Shown here one piece after another: positions 24,831 to 36,667 of a DNA stretch of 64,000 bases (position 1 is its first letter; every line of letters starts with the position of its first letter). A model generated the notes under the pieces. It saw only the letters and a program-made list of their open reading frames with translations, did not search any database and had not been told where the DNA came from. Both the position numbers and the translations under genes were made by a program. The stretch is from Spisula solida (Eukaryota; Mollusca; Bivalvia; Venerida; Mactridae), in NCBI GenBank assembly GCA_947247005.1, contig OX365947.1:5160530-5224529 (forward strand), written 5' to 3'.

Positions 24831-26660
24831 TATTATTCCATTTGCATAGCTTTATACTTGGATGTCTGATGACAGCTTTTAGCGGGGGCATCCGTGTCCT
24901 GTGGACATATTTCTAGTTAAATACTTTTTTCTGCTATATGTTGGTAAAATTCATAATAAGCCAAGACAGGTAAATTTAACACATGTATCTAAATGTGCAA
25001 AATTCACCGGGAATAGGAACAGTGAATTATGGGGACCACTGGCTAAACGCTGTGAGCATGTCTTGAATGGTGCCAAATTGTATTTCTAATTTAAAAAAGG
25101 GGACATAATTTCAACATATACTTAGTACATCTAGAAAAGCAACGGTTTTATCCCCATTTTTTTCTTACTTGCATTATACATGTATATTTGAATTTTGTGT
25201 AGTAATATTGTATAATCTTTTAGAAACTTGGCCATCATCCAACTTTTATCGATCGTGTTACGTAAATCCCGTGCACCGATATAATCACAAAAAGCATGAT
25301 TTCCACGTGCACCAATTACTCATGATAAATCTTGGTATAAATTGAATCGAACTTTTTGTAAAGTTTGCTAATAAAAAGAAAATCACAAAAGAAATGGCAT
25401 ATGTTCAGGAATAAAAATGCCATGATTGTCCGAATATGAGCAAAATCAGGCCATCCGGATGCTTAATGCAGAGATGTTTAACAGGATTTTGCACGACGGT
25501 TAAATTGTCATACACCGTACATTTCTCATCTAGAGACACGCTACCAACACACTGGCGCCATTTGCGACAGCCTAAGTTCAGGTCATGCATGCGTATCAAG
25601 CCTCCCACAGGATGAATAAGACAGCGTGAAACAGCTCCAGATCAGGCTCACAACTGCTGCCGACAGTGTTCAACAACTTGTTGCTCATCATCAATAAGTA
25701 ATCAATCAATATTTGATCAATACTTTACATATTGACATAACACAACGATTCCGAAAAAATAGCTAATTTATAAAAAAAAATCGTTATTTTTCGCCCGCAC
25801 TATATTTATGTTCCGTTATTTTTCGGCCGCACTATACTCCAAAATACTGCTCTGCACCTAAATGTAGCTCTATGTGATAAAATGTTACAGATGTATTGGA
25901 AAAAGAATAAAACTGCATCAAGTAAAATTAATGAAGTTTGATTGTCCATCATCAGATTGAACAAATATTGACAGTAGAACCCAGTGTTGCGTTTCTAGAT
26001 GTACTCAGTATATATTTGATAGAGTTGCCTATTCATGTGGAGGTCATGGCGTCATGATGGAGATAAAGTATGCAAAGTATCAAAGGTACATGTCTTAGAG
26101 GTTAAAATTGTGTACATAAACTGTAAACTTTTGTATTTCTAAGTACATTAGTCCAAATGGGGCATAACATTTAACAACATGCTTGATAGAGTGCAGATGT
26201 TGTGGTCAAGACAGTTGACAAGTATGCAAAGTATCACAGCAATATGAACATGCACTTAGATATAATAGGTTAATACCTTGAACGTAAACTTACAAATTTG
26301 CACGAAGTTGAAAAAAGGGACATATTTTCCAATAAATACTTCATAGAGTTATCTACTCCTACGTACGTGTTGGGGTCATCCCATTATTCTTCCAATAGTG
26401 AAGCTACATATTAAATTCGCACTGCAGTGCATCAATGAAAATTCAATGTTGGTCAGTATCCACTTTAAAAGATAAATCATGTTGATCTTTATCCTCAAAT
26501 CATGTTGGTTTTTATCCATTTTTCACACATGGGTTACTTTAAATAGTTATCACGTAGAAACGGCAAATGAAAATAACTTACTCTAAACTAAGTCTGATAG
26601 TGAAATGAATTAGCTGTATAAACAAAAGATCTTAACCCTAAATAAACAACAATATATATG
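24831..26660. other. Interior of the 5.66-kb element, no gene seen
   Basis: Contains two related AAAGTATGCAAAGTATCA blocks near 26,068 and 26,226 and subterminal repeats near 26,480-26,520. No transposase motif found in any frame. Confidence 0.4.
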
Positions 26661-27138
26661 TTTTATAGACTGTCAAATAAATCCAACACAGATTTTTCTA
26701 ACTTTTTATCGTATTGTGTATCACATTCACAAACATACAGATAAATAGTTTTAGTTTCATGGAAGGAATGTACAAGTTTATCTTCATACAGCATCAGAAG
26801 GTGGTTAAACCCGTAGATTTTGAAGAATTGTCCGAAAATGCGATGAATATGTAAACATACATACGCCATTTTTCAATCATGTTGGGAATATCCAATCATG
26901 TTGTTTTATCAGGGTAACAAGGGTGTAATACATGTAATCGTTTAGTTTTGTTTGTTTATTTTATACATGTTTATTGTTCAGAGTCATAGTAAAATAGTTT
27001 ATGTATTAACATAGACAGAGACATGAAAAATAATATATACACGTACATATCATAAGTTTATTTCATTATTTCATAATAATTTTCATATTGCCTAGCCAAA
27101 CAACAGTATTGCACAGTACAGTTCGACTTTATATTATG

Positions 27139-27482
27139 CTATGTATTATTCATAGATCTATGCTTCAACATCGCTATCATAAAGATCATCAAAATGAATA
27201 TTTTCTCAATTCCCTCCTTTATATTGTCTTTTTTCCAATATGTCTTTTCAATTTTGTCTTGGACATGTTTGCATGCATTCTCCCACTTCTTTTGGGTGAT
27301 ATAATCAACACTTTCCTTAATGAGTATTTGCATATTTTTAACTGATTCCGAATGCATGTTCTGTCCGCAGGTGCACTTTCCTCAACGAAAAAACGGCTTG
27401 CCTCTTGCAGCCTCCTTCTCGAAATATAAAAAACTGATCTTACAGCGTCTTCAAACGATTTTGACTGCTTAATATTAGGCAT
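27139..27482 (-). pseudogene. Unrecognised basic ORF split by a frameshift
   Basis: From an ATG at 27,482 one frame runs 87 codons (FEDAVRSVFYISRRRLQEAS...). The overlapping next frame continues with YITQKKWENACKHVQDKIEK then TYWKKDNIKE. The pattern W-x3-C-x2-H-V-x7-Y-W looks like a structured domain, and the two frames together read as one protein with a single shift. The family is not recognised. Its position between two transposon right ends suggests a transposon protein remnant. Confidence 0.3.
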
Positions 27483-27504
27483 TCTTTAAACCATTACACA
27501 AGGT

Positions 27505-28075
27505 TTGTGTAGCCAGTAGCCGATTCAAAGTTTTGAATCGCGAATTGGCAGCTAACTTCACAACCTAGCTGCGAACTGACAGCCAGTAGCCAATTCAAAT
27601 TTTAATATAGGATCGGATTGGCAACTGCGAATTGGAGGCCAGCTGCCAATTCGATTTTCCTAGTGGACACAAATTGGCATGTGGCAGCCAGCAGCCGATT
27701 CAAATTTTTCTCAAAACAATATTTTAACTGAGAAAAATCGAATTGGCACCTGGCAACTGGCAGCCAGCAGCCGATTCAAATCTTTCACAAAAAAATCGAA
27801 TTGGCAACTGGCAGCCAGCAGCCGATTCAAATTTTCTCAAAAAAATATTTTTACTCAGAAATATCGAATTGGCAATTGGCAACTGGCAGCCAGCAGCCGA
27901 TTCAAATTTTTCTCAAAAAAATATTTTAACTCAGAAAAATCGAATTGGCAACTGCAACTGGCAGCCAGCAGCCAATTCAAATCTTTCACAAAAAAATCGA
28001 ATTGGCAACTGGCAGCCAGCAGCCGATTCAAAGTTTTCTAAAAAAATCGAATTGGCAACTGGCAACTGGCTGCTA
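27505..28075. repeat. Variable tandem array of CAGCCAGCAGCCGATTCAAA units
   Basis: Six to seven units of about 50-95 bp joined by A-rich spacers (TTTCTCAAAAAAATATTTT) and GAATTGGCAACTGGCAGCC. The leftmost part (27,505-27,600) also has inverted copies (GCCGATTCAAAGTTTTGAATCG). Two plus frames stay open because unit lengths preserve them, but the peptide is a direct read-out of the repeat and no gene is claimed. Confidence 0.8.
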
Positions 28076-28300
28076 ACTTCACGCACATATATATAACTCA
28101 CTTTTTAGACCTGGTTAAGTCTTAAGACAACTGTCATTGTGTACATTAACATTGTAATGCTTTTATTAAGTTGTTAAATTAACATTCGGATATACATTTG
28201 TATATACATGTATGAGTATGTACATAGCTTAGTGAACAAGGTTTTGGTTTTCACTGTTTTTTCATGATATTATTTAAGAAATAAAAATCTGTTCGCGTTT

Positions 28301-28422
28301 ATTGTCGGTGAATAAAACACGGACAGGAGTTCGGATGCGGAAAAATTAAATCACGAGTGCGTAGCACGAGTGATTTAATTTTCCGCATCCGAACGACTGC
28401 CCGTGTTTTATTCACCGACAAT
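28301..28422. repeat. Near-perfect palindrome, arms ~55 nt
   Basis: ATTGTCGGTGAATAAAACAC at 28,301 is mirrored as GTGTTTTATTCACCGACAAT ending at 28,422. The arms continue through GTTCGGATGCGGAAAA and TTAAATCAC around a short GAGTGCGTAGCAC centre. Weaker complementarity continues outside both arms. Confidence 0.88.
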
Positions 28423-28439
28423 ATACAAGAACAGAGTTT

Positions 28440-29275
28440 TTATTTCGATTCTAAATACGATAATATCCCGCACTATTTAACTGTGCGCATTCCATTTTCA
28501 CCCATTTGACATTGAACATGATTCCACGCTGAAATTGAGTGGTTTATTAGCTGGTACAATTACCGCCCTCGTTAATGAAAATGACCTTCGTAATTTTCTG
28601 AAGGAAAAAAAACACATTTTAAACATTGAAACAATTTTAATAACACGAGTATAGTGTATCTTTGTCATGAAATGAAAAATATAAATGAATTGATTATCAG
28701 AATTTTTTATGAATCTTAATTTGGAGAGTATATTGGAGTTTCTAAAAATAGATGCGTCATAGCTGTAACACTGAATTCTCGTGAAACTCGCGGTCCGTTA
28801 ATTTTTTTTACTATAATGTTTACGTTCATTCATTCATAAATAGGTCATGTGATACGGGGCGTAAATTGTAACAGCCAATTTGTTACCATGTTTTATGGGG
28901 GTAATAATAAATAGTTAGGTCCGCTCTTTGTTTAATGGATTAATCCGCGGATCGTGTTAGAATATACATTATCTATATACTAGCGACATACCTAACTAAT
29001 CCGACTGATACGGGCCTCAAAAATTTCGCCTTCGTCACACCAATGTCAATCCCGTTGATCACTGATTATAACGGTTAAAAAAATACCGTAAAACAACAAT
29101 GGAATACCAGATTACCTCCCTGCGTTAAAGTGTCCAAAAACATGTAATTTCAATATACACTAAAGAACAAAGTAGTTTTAATAAGCAATTAAAAATTATG
29201 AAATTTAAAATGGGAGTAGGTAGGATGTAATTATGGTTGTAGGTAAATTTTACACACATCTGATGAATAGATTTT
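28440..29275. other. Transposon-interior or intergenic DNA, no gene seen
   Basis: No ORF with motifs and no RNA gene recognised. Confidence 0.4.
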
Positions 29276-29579
29276 CAGAAATTTAAATTTTAGACGATTT
29301 TTTTCAGCGCAAACGGGCTATATAGGCACTGCCTTCTTTATGTTATTAAAATTGTCACAAACAGAATAACAAATGACGGCATCAACAAAAGCTACTGTCA
29401 CACGTTTTTGTCGTGTGTTCATCGGGTGTTTGTCAGGTTGTAAATGCAGCTATGAACCTCTTTGCTGATCAAGTTTGAGTTCAAGTTTATTTACTTTTCA
29501 GAGATACAGAAATAAAGAAAACAATGATAAGAATAAAGCACAATTTAAGTTTATAACTACTCACTTTTTGTATGAAAAT

Positions 29580-31175
29580 TCAATTTTGGAAGAGTTACCT
29601 CCCTTTGACCATAAAATTTAAACTGTATTTTTAAAAGTTGAAAATCACCATTTTGTTGAGTGAAAAATCGCATGATTTTGTGTTTTTTGAATGTAACAAT
29701 ATATCTAAAATTTTAATTGACCATAACTAAAAATAAATTTGCACCTACGCGAAAATTTCTCGTGCATTTTTCGTGTTTTGATTTTTCATGGTTCAGTGAA
29801 CCGCTTTATTTAATTTTGAAGAAAAAACGGCATTAATCTAATCTTGTGTTATTCAAAAGCATGATTGTACACACAATTTCATGCAGAAACATTTATAAAT
29901 AAAAAAGTTATATGGTAAAAACATGTGCACACTTATAAGATTTGTTAAGTGTATGTTGTATTATGAAGCTATCTTCTGTTGTTATGTAAATATCGAACTA
30001 CTTGTATGATAATACTTATTCAAATGTATACCAGCGCGAAAGCCATAGTGTATTTGTTTTGTTTTCGTTTCGTTGATATAATATCAAATATAAGGTTACT
30101 TACTATGCAACCTACTTTAGTTAATATTTTATTTTTAACTTAATTAAAGATTGATTCTAGTATACCACTTCGCGCGTACGACTGTTTGATGCTGACATGT
30201 ATTGCCTTACTGTGTGAAATTTCAGAGAGGAAGAAAATGAAAGTATTAAGTTCTTTTTTTATTTTTCCCTGTCTTAAAAATAATTATATCAATTAGTAAA
30301 GGTTTATTTGACAGGAAACTGACCAGACAAACACTAAACTGTTTTGAATTTACTTTGAAATAATTGGAATGACATTTTTAAATAAACACTTGTTTGCTTT
30401 TTACTACGAGTTACTATCATTTATAGGAACATGGACAGCATCGTGGCGTGATTGTCTGATCTTGCTAATCATCGTCGTAATTCCTATACATTCCAAATTG
30501 AAATGATTTTTTATGATTGTTTAAAAAATGCCGAAATTATTCTCGTGTTTCTTTCAAATATTTTCGAAATAAATGGTGAGGTTTCGTCCAAAAGGTGTTG
30601 AACAAACCTTAAAAATAGTTAAGTAATATGTGACCGATACTTGAAAAGCATTATATTTTTTAATAGACACATGACAAACATTTGAAACAAATTGCAGCTG
30701 TTTTTTTTCATGTTTGTTGACAGTACACAAGTGTCGACTCACTGTGTTGTGAAATATTGAAAAGACAGTTGGGTTGTGAATGGGTTATCTGACAGTTCGA
30801 AGTTACCGATTGGATTGTTTTGTCAAAATTCGCACACTTTTACACACCAGTACACTAGTATCAGAGACATATCGTTGTACATGTATTTTGTTATCACACC
30901 CTTCATTGTTTAAATGACCATTCTATAAATCCCGGTTTCCCCTGAGTTGGTAGATGTTCAAGTGTTTTTTTCCGTTTCTACACGGATCCTATAATATATT
31001 TCTGTTATCATTACATCTGAATTGATTTAATTGCATTGTTTATGAGTATTGGGAAGATAAATGAAGAATATATATTGTCACTAAGTTTTATCTGTGTTTG
31101 CCACGGATCACTTTAGGTTTGTTCCGAAGATAAAATCAGCCCATGTACACAACATTGTCTTCTATTTCTCATTGA
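29580..31175. repeat. Dispersed duplication, copy I (fullest)
   Basis: GAAGAGTTACCTCCCTTTGA, AAAATCGCATGATTTTGTG and CGGATCCTATAATATAT mark a block of about 1.6 kb that recurs at 35.26-35.84 and 36.20-36.66 kb. Copy III joins the start and end of copy I with about 1.1 kb missing. No coding potential recognised. Confidence 0.75.
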
Positions 31176-31685
31176 AAATTATAAAATTTACTGTTATTAT
31201 AACAATTCTAACCAAATTATTGTACATCATGTCTCGTTATAAAATTGCATATCATGTCCCTTTTAAAACTGATGCAAAAGTAAAAGGTGGTCCTTTGTTG
31301 AGTCTCTGGTAATGAAAACACTCAACAGTATATGGCCTTTTTTATTCGACATGTTGAATGCCTCAAAATACATTTGGCTCTTATGACCTACAAGTACAGC
31401 AGACTAGTAATGTATACACGATATTTAAGGAGCACCACCAAGGTCAATATAATTCAACTTGCACCTACATGTATATTTTGACTCTTTATCGCTGGCTTAG
31501 AATTAGAAGATCGTAAGTACAAAATCAATATTGGGGGAAAACTACTCTTAACTCATGAAAAAATAAGCTTTTTAAACTTTAGGTTTGGTCAACTGTACCA
31601 GTTCCGATTTTAATGAAAATAGGCTCATAAAAAGGGCATTGAGATGAAGTTTGTATATATGCACGAGTCTTTCTAAGCCATCGAT
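31176..31685. other. Intergenic DNA, no gene seen
   Basis: AT-rich; nothing supported. Confidence 0.35.
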
Positions 31686-31689
31686 AAAT

Positions 31690-31870
31690 AGATAACCTAG
31701 GTGTCCGGACGAGCATCGTGCGAGATAATACAGACTTTACAAATACATACGAGCTCGTAGACAACTCGGGAGCTCGGTGTTTCGATATCCGTACGGGCTC
31801 GGTTCGGACACCGTGCGAGTTCACCGAAATCAACTCGTACGGAGTTCGTAAGGAGCTCGTAGGGTAATTC
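31690..31870. repeat. GC-rich patch of GAGCTCG/ACGAGCTC words
   Basis: An island of higher GC in AT-rich surroundings, with repeated ACGAGCTCG, GGGAGCTCGG, GTACGGGCTCGG and GGAGCTCGTA. Open on the minus strand for 60-84 codons in two frames, but repetitive in composition. Origin unknown. Confidence 0.4.
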
Positions 31871-32785
31871 TGACCGTAGCATTAATGGATTTTAAAATAT
31901 GAGGTATCAATTTAAAGCTAATGCGAAGATCTTTGACATACAATTCACTGTTTTCAATTTTAACAACCTTCGTAAATTATATAATGAATACTAGGTTTAA
32001 TAACCTTCCAATATTACATGTAACAACGCGTATTCAAATTATAGTTGGTCTTATTCCAACTTCGAGTGATAACTGTATCTATTCTTTATTTCGGTCTCAT
32101 TTGTGTGCATACATGTACCATTTTACATAATAACATATAAACACACATACACCTACGCATATCCACATACCCCCGCTCACACGAAGATGTACGCATCATA
32201 TAAAATAATGTGGTAAACATAAGAGAAGATGGGAAGGTTGCCGTCTTGGGGTAAAATTCAGTTACTTGTAGTAATAAAATATCTGTATAATGATAACTTA
32301 CATGCTGAAATATAAATCCAAGTTGTGAGCACTAGTGTATACATTCGCATCATTATAGTTTGTTGTTTAAAACAACTCTACAGTCAACCTTAATATACTA
32401 ACGGAACAAGCTACTAATATGCGGAAGTAGCAAATAAGAGGTATAGAAGTTATACTACGCTTCGCTCACAACAGAGATTAACATAGAGTTTAAGAAGGTT
32501 TCAAAGTATTACCGCTGTTGTTAAATTATAATTAAATAATTAATTACCAGGGAAGGATTCTACAGGTGGAAGGAAGATTTAAAATTACAGATATTATATA
32601 TAACTCAATTAATACATTATATTAAGCCTTAAGCATAAATTGCTTAATATTTTCAACGGTATAATTTAGGCTGAACTGGTATGACAATCAACATTTGTTT
32701 GGTTAAATATGTAGTTGTTTCATTTTATACGTAATTCAGTTTAGTTATGTAATATACAAGCTTTATATTAGGATGTGATAAACAT
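31871..32785. other. Intergenic DNA, no gene seen
   Basis: AT-rich sequence without supported features. Confidence 0.4.
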
Positions 32786-32790
32786 TGCAA

Positions 32791-33063
32791 TCACAGCGAA
32801 GTACAAATGCCCTGTTGGAAAAGAGGGCCGCATAATACACCAGCCAACGTCTTGCAGCCATGTCCTCTGATTTTGTATCTGGCAATAACTTCAATACACA
32901 AAGGACATGTACTGAAATACTTGGACACCTTCAAAGGCAGATGATCTACCAGAACATTGATAAGCAAACAACTGCTTTCACAAATTGTACAACCTATATG
33001 AGGAACATAGTCTTCAACTAGTGTTTCGATACGTCCAAGACTTAGCCATTCACTACATTTGAA
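32791..33063 (-). CDS. Small Cys-rich ORF, family unknown
   Basis: Ninety codons open between stops on the minus strand, with no obvious start Met at its head. It contains IGCTICESSC, FSTCPLCIEVIARY and GHGC, so paired C-x2-C knuckles as in zinc-binding folds, and its base composition is less AT-rich than the surroundings. It could be the last exon of a zinc-finger protein or a pseudogene fragment. A minus-strand AG near 33,054 (CAAATGTAG) could be an acceptor. The second knuckle only vaguely resembles CPxCxxxI..RY patterns, so I assign no family. Confidence 0.3.
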   Translation of the reverse strand, partial: FKCSEWLSLGRIETLVEDYVPHIGCTICESSCLLINVLVDHLPLKVSKYFSTCPLCIEVIARYKIRGHGCKTLAGVLCGPLFQQGICTSL

Positions 33064-34230
33064 TCAGGCAGGTCTTCAGTCTTCATGAAGAGATCACACC
33101 TATCTCCCCAAACCTTGCTATAACAGTGGATAGACAATGCCCAACACATTAGTCTGGAATAGAATATATTGCAATCGAACGAAGGAGACAAGATCACGGG
33201 TTGACAACCCAACCTGGAGGGAGCAGCATCTCTGGAGAGTAACCTGCCTCCGGGTTTGGATGAAGTGTGCAAGTTGACAGCTAGGAGGAATAGGGATATA
33301 TGAATATATGACTTCTTCAAATCTTCATACATGTATTGTAGCAAATTCATTATGTGTACATGGAAAGCAGTGTGACGAAATGGCATAGAAGAAATTTGAA
33401 GGCGAACTGGGAATCACCGGGTCAGTCTGCGCACATGATGGCGTAGTCACACTACATCAATAGAAATAAATGCATTATAAATATGTAAATGTATTAAAAG
33501 GTAATACTGAAAGTATTCTATTAAGTCCAAGGGTAGCTGTATATCCGTTTAAGTATTTCTTCTTCATAGCTTATACATTTAAGGGCATCATGAATCAAAA
33601 GGTTGAACTTGACAGTGACTACTGTGAGGTTTAAGATTGTTCTATGAGTATTTAATAATACATACTAAAGTGAAACACTACTGATACGAATATCACTTTG
33701 TATATGTATTTGTACACTATATATAAATATAATAAGAAGATTCATTAAATTTTAAACATGATGTACATCCTGTCATATTTGAATCCTAATTAAAATACTC
33801 AGTAGATACTAAACACAAACACAAATAACGATTTTGTTTTACTTAAGATGCGTAAACTATCATATTAAAAGGATGTATTCTAGTTTATGAGATCACATTA
33901 ATTAGATCTACATGTATTCTACTATGTATTCTACTATCAAACCCCCCAGACACATTACAAAGGAGAATTTACAATAGTAAGTAATATATATTAAAGTTCA
34001 CCTTTTCTAAAACTGAAGTGTTAATTAGTTTATTCTGCAAAATAAACCTTAATTCATTAATTAGATAAGGTCCGTTAATTGAATACTCCACATTCTCCTA
34101 CTATAATTCAATGTAAACCTGCTATACACAGAGATAGCCAGCATCAGGTTTATACTTCTTATTTGACAAGGGCGGTGCAGAGATAACTCTGCTGGATTAT
34201 TTGGAAACTCCCCCATTGTGTTAAATTTAT
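33064..34230. other. Intergenic DNA, no supported gene
   Basis: A 114-codon minus-strand ORF (33,042-33,386) overlaps the Cys-rich ORF in another frame and has no recognisable motif. Confidence 0.35.
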
Positions 34231-34241
34231 CCTCTAATGTA

Positions 34242-35240
34242 AAGGGTGTAAAGAAAGTTCGTTCCGGTTTTTGAAAAGGTTTTTTATACAAAACTATTAA
34301 ATATATTTGCAACAAATTTTGCATTCAGTCTCCTGGTATAATGACATCATTATGTATAACAGTTTTAGCTGATTTGACTGGCAATATTTTTTCAAACGCA
34401 TTGAATAAATTTGTTGATCTTGTTTCGAATATGACGTAAACGACGTCGTGGCCGGGTAAAGTTCGAAATACTCCCTTTGTTGTCCACTCACTGTATCGTT
34501 GTGTATGTTTTAAACTTGTAATGAACTAAACTAATATTTAATCTTATATTAGAACAAAACATCATCCAAGTTATGAAGCTGTAAGAGTTTTCGTTTTGCA
34601 AATAAATGCCTTTTGTTTTCCCATATACGTACATAGTTTTTTTCTAAATGACGCGGTTTTGTCAACTCGGACATTTCTTTACTTTTGAATTCATTTAGTA
34701 ACTCTTTACTTGAAAAATGAGGCATGTCTTCGCCAATGCCTTATGATGTTCGTAGAAGTTGTTCGTGTAATTTTCCGCCGTTATTTTTTACACAGTCGGT
34801 CGTTTTCTTTACCCTACTCTCAATTTTCGATTGACGTTTACGTCACGTTTGACGAGATCTACACCCTGTAGTTTCAAATTCATAGTTGTGCTCCACTTGT
34901 AAGAGTACCAGTCCTATAGCTATCAATATCTTTAAGCGTAAGGTGTTGTTAAACAATATGAATGTCTAAAATGCATACATCTGGCTATGTTTCATTTTTG
35001 CAGTTATTTCTGTTTGTCGACTCATCTTTAAAATGGCCGTCGACGTAACGTTAACGTACGCTTACTACCGCGTTCTATAAATCCATGGCAACGGTGACCA
35101 CTAGAATGGAATCCAAGAAAAATAATCCTCTGATCCTAAATTTAGTACTATATCCTCATAGCAAATTTCGTAATGTTTCGTTTTGTAAAAATAAAAATAC
35201 GCCATACTTTCTGACCGGAACGAACTTTCTTTACACCTTT
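34242..35240. mobile_element. TA-flanked element with 27-bp inverted ends
   Basis: The left end AAGGGTGTAAAGAAAGTTCG continues TTCCGGT and is matched inversely at the right end with one change. TA flanks both ends (34,240-34,241; 35,241-35,242). This fits the Tc1/mariner group by target site. At 999 bp and without a transposase motif, it is non-autonomous. Confidence 0.8.
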
Positions 35241-35254
35241 TATATAGATTTTTA

Positions 35255-35840
35255 ACTGACAATTTTGGAAGAGTTACCTCCTATTGACCATAAAATTTAA
35301 ACTGTATTTTTAAAAGTTGAAAATCACCATTTTGTTGAGCGAAAAATCGCATGATTTTGTGTTTTTTTTAATCTAAAAATATATCTAAAATTTTAATTGA
35401 CCATAACTAAAAATAATTTGCACCTACGCGATAATTTCTCGTGTATTTTACGTGTCTTTGTTTTTCATGGTTCAGTGATCCGCTTTATTTAATTTTGAAG
35501 AAAAAACGAAATTTCATGCAGAAACTTTCACAAACAAAAAAGTTATACGATAAAAACACGTGCACACTTATAAGATTTGTAAAGTGTATGTTGTATTATG
35601 AAGCTATCTTTTGTTGTTATGTAAATATCGAACTACTTGTATGATAATGCTACAAATTTATACCCGCGCGTAAACCATAGTGTATTTGTTTTGTTTTCGT
35701 TTCGTTGATATAATGTCAAATATAAGGTTACTTACTATGCAAACTACTTTAGTTAATATGTTTTTTTAAGACGAAGAAAATGAAAGTATTAAATTCTTTT
35801 TTATTTTTCCCTGTCTTGAAAATAATTATATCAATTACAA
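35255..35840. repeat. Dispersed duplication, copy II
   Basis: Repeats the first ~750 bp of the 29.58-kb block with indels. It begins immediately after the TA-flanked element. Confidence 0.75.
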
Positions 35841-36199
35841 TGGGGATAACGTATAGAACGGAAGTGATACCCCTGACGGGTTTTCGAGTGTAAATATCGT
35901 CGCTTCGGTAAGTAAATCTTGAATTTTCTTTGTTTTGTAAGACGCTTTCAATGAAATCACCTAGCTCACCGTACCCGGCCCTATCGATACTTGCAGACCC
36001 AAGCCCATTTTCCCTTCAAATACCTGTGATTAAGGAGAACACTCGATTCTAGTGCGGTTTTGGTTACTGCACCCCTGACGACCCGTCTACATTTTTTCCA
36101 ATTTCTGCCGATTTGCATGATGTGTTGCTGTTTTATGGGGCCAACTTCATTGTTTACCTTATTCTATGTATGCATTTTGCAAAATTAGTTCGATGCAGT

Positions 36200-36665
36200 C
36201 AGGTTTGACCATAAAATTTAAACTGTATTTTTAAAAGTTGAAAATCACCGTTTTGTTGAGTGAAAAATCGCATGATTTTGTGTTTTTTTAAATGCAACAA
36301 TATATCTAAAACTTTAATTGACCATATTTAAAAATTAAATTTTCACCTACGCGAAAATATCTCGTGTTTTGATTTTTCATGGTTCAGTGAACCGCTTTAT
36401 GTAATTTTGAAGAAAAAACGATATTAATCTAATCTTGTGTTATTCAATAGCATGTTTCTCACGGATCCTATAATATATGTTTATTATCATTACATCTGAA
36501 TTGATTTAATTCCATCGTTGATGATTATTGGGAAGATAAATGAAGGATGGATATTGTCACTAAGTTTTATCAGTGTTTGCCACGGCTCACTTTTAGGTTT
36601 GTTCCGAAGATAAAATCAGCCCATGTACACAACATTGTCTTCTATTTCTCATTGTAAATTACATG
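36200..36665. repeat. Dispersed duplication, copy III (internally deleted)
   Basis: Bases to about 36,451 match the start of copy I; from CGGATCCTATAATATATG onward it matches the last 200 bp of copy I. Confidence 0.75.
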
Positions 36666-36667
36666 TA

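Larger units (their letters stand above)
21268..26925. mobile_element. 5.66-kb DNA transposon with long terminal inverted repeats
   Basis: The left end CACCCTTGTTACCCTGATAA and following bases through CCCAACATGATTGAAAAAT repeat exactly in inverse orientation at the right end, about 57 bp. TAAT flanks both ends, a possible 4-bp duplication. Subterminal CAACATGATTG words continue inward on both sides (21,730 and 26,500). The interior contains a mariner fossil and a 169-bp tandem array. No intact transposase was found, so it is probably non-autonomous or dead. Confidence 0.72.
20631..29322. mobile_element. Outer inverted-repeat pair spanning 8.7 kb
   Basis: TATAGCCCGTTTGCG followed by AAAAAAATCGTCTAAAAT at 20,631-20,670 is inverted at about 29,285-29,322. 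A TAG trinucleotide flanks both ends. This could be the terminal repeat pair of a large DNA transposon into which the 21,268-26,925 element later inserted. No transposase was recognised between the two nested elements. Confidence 0.5.
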
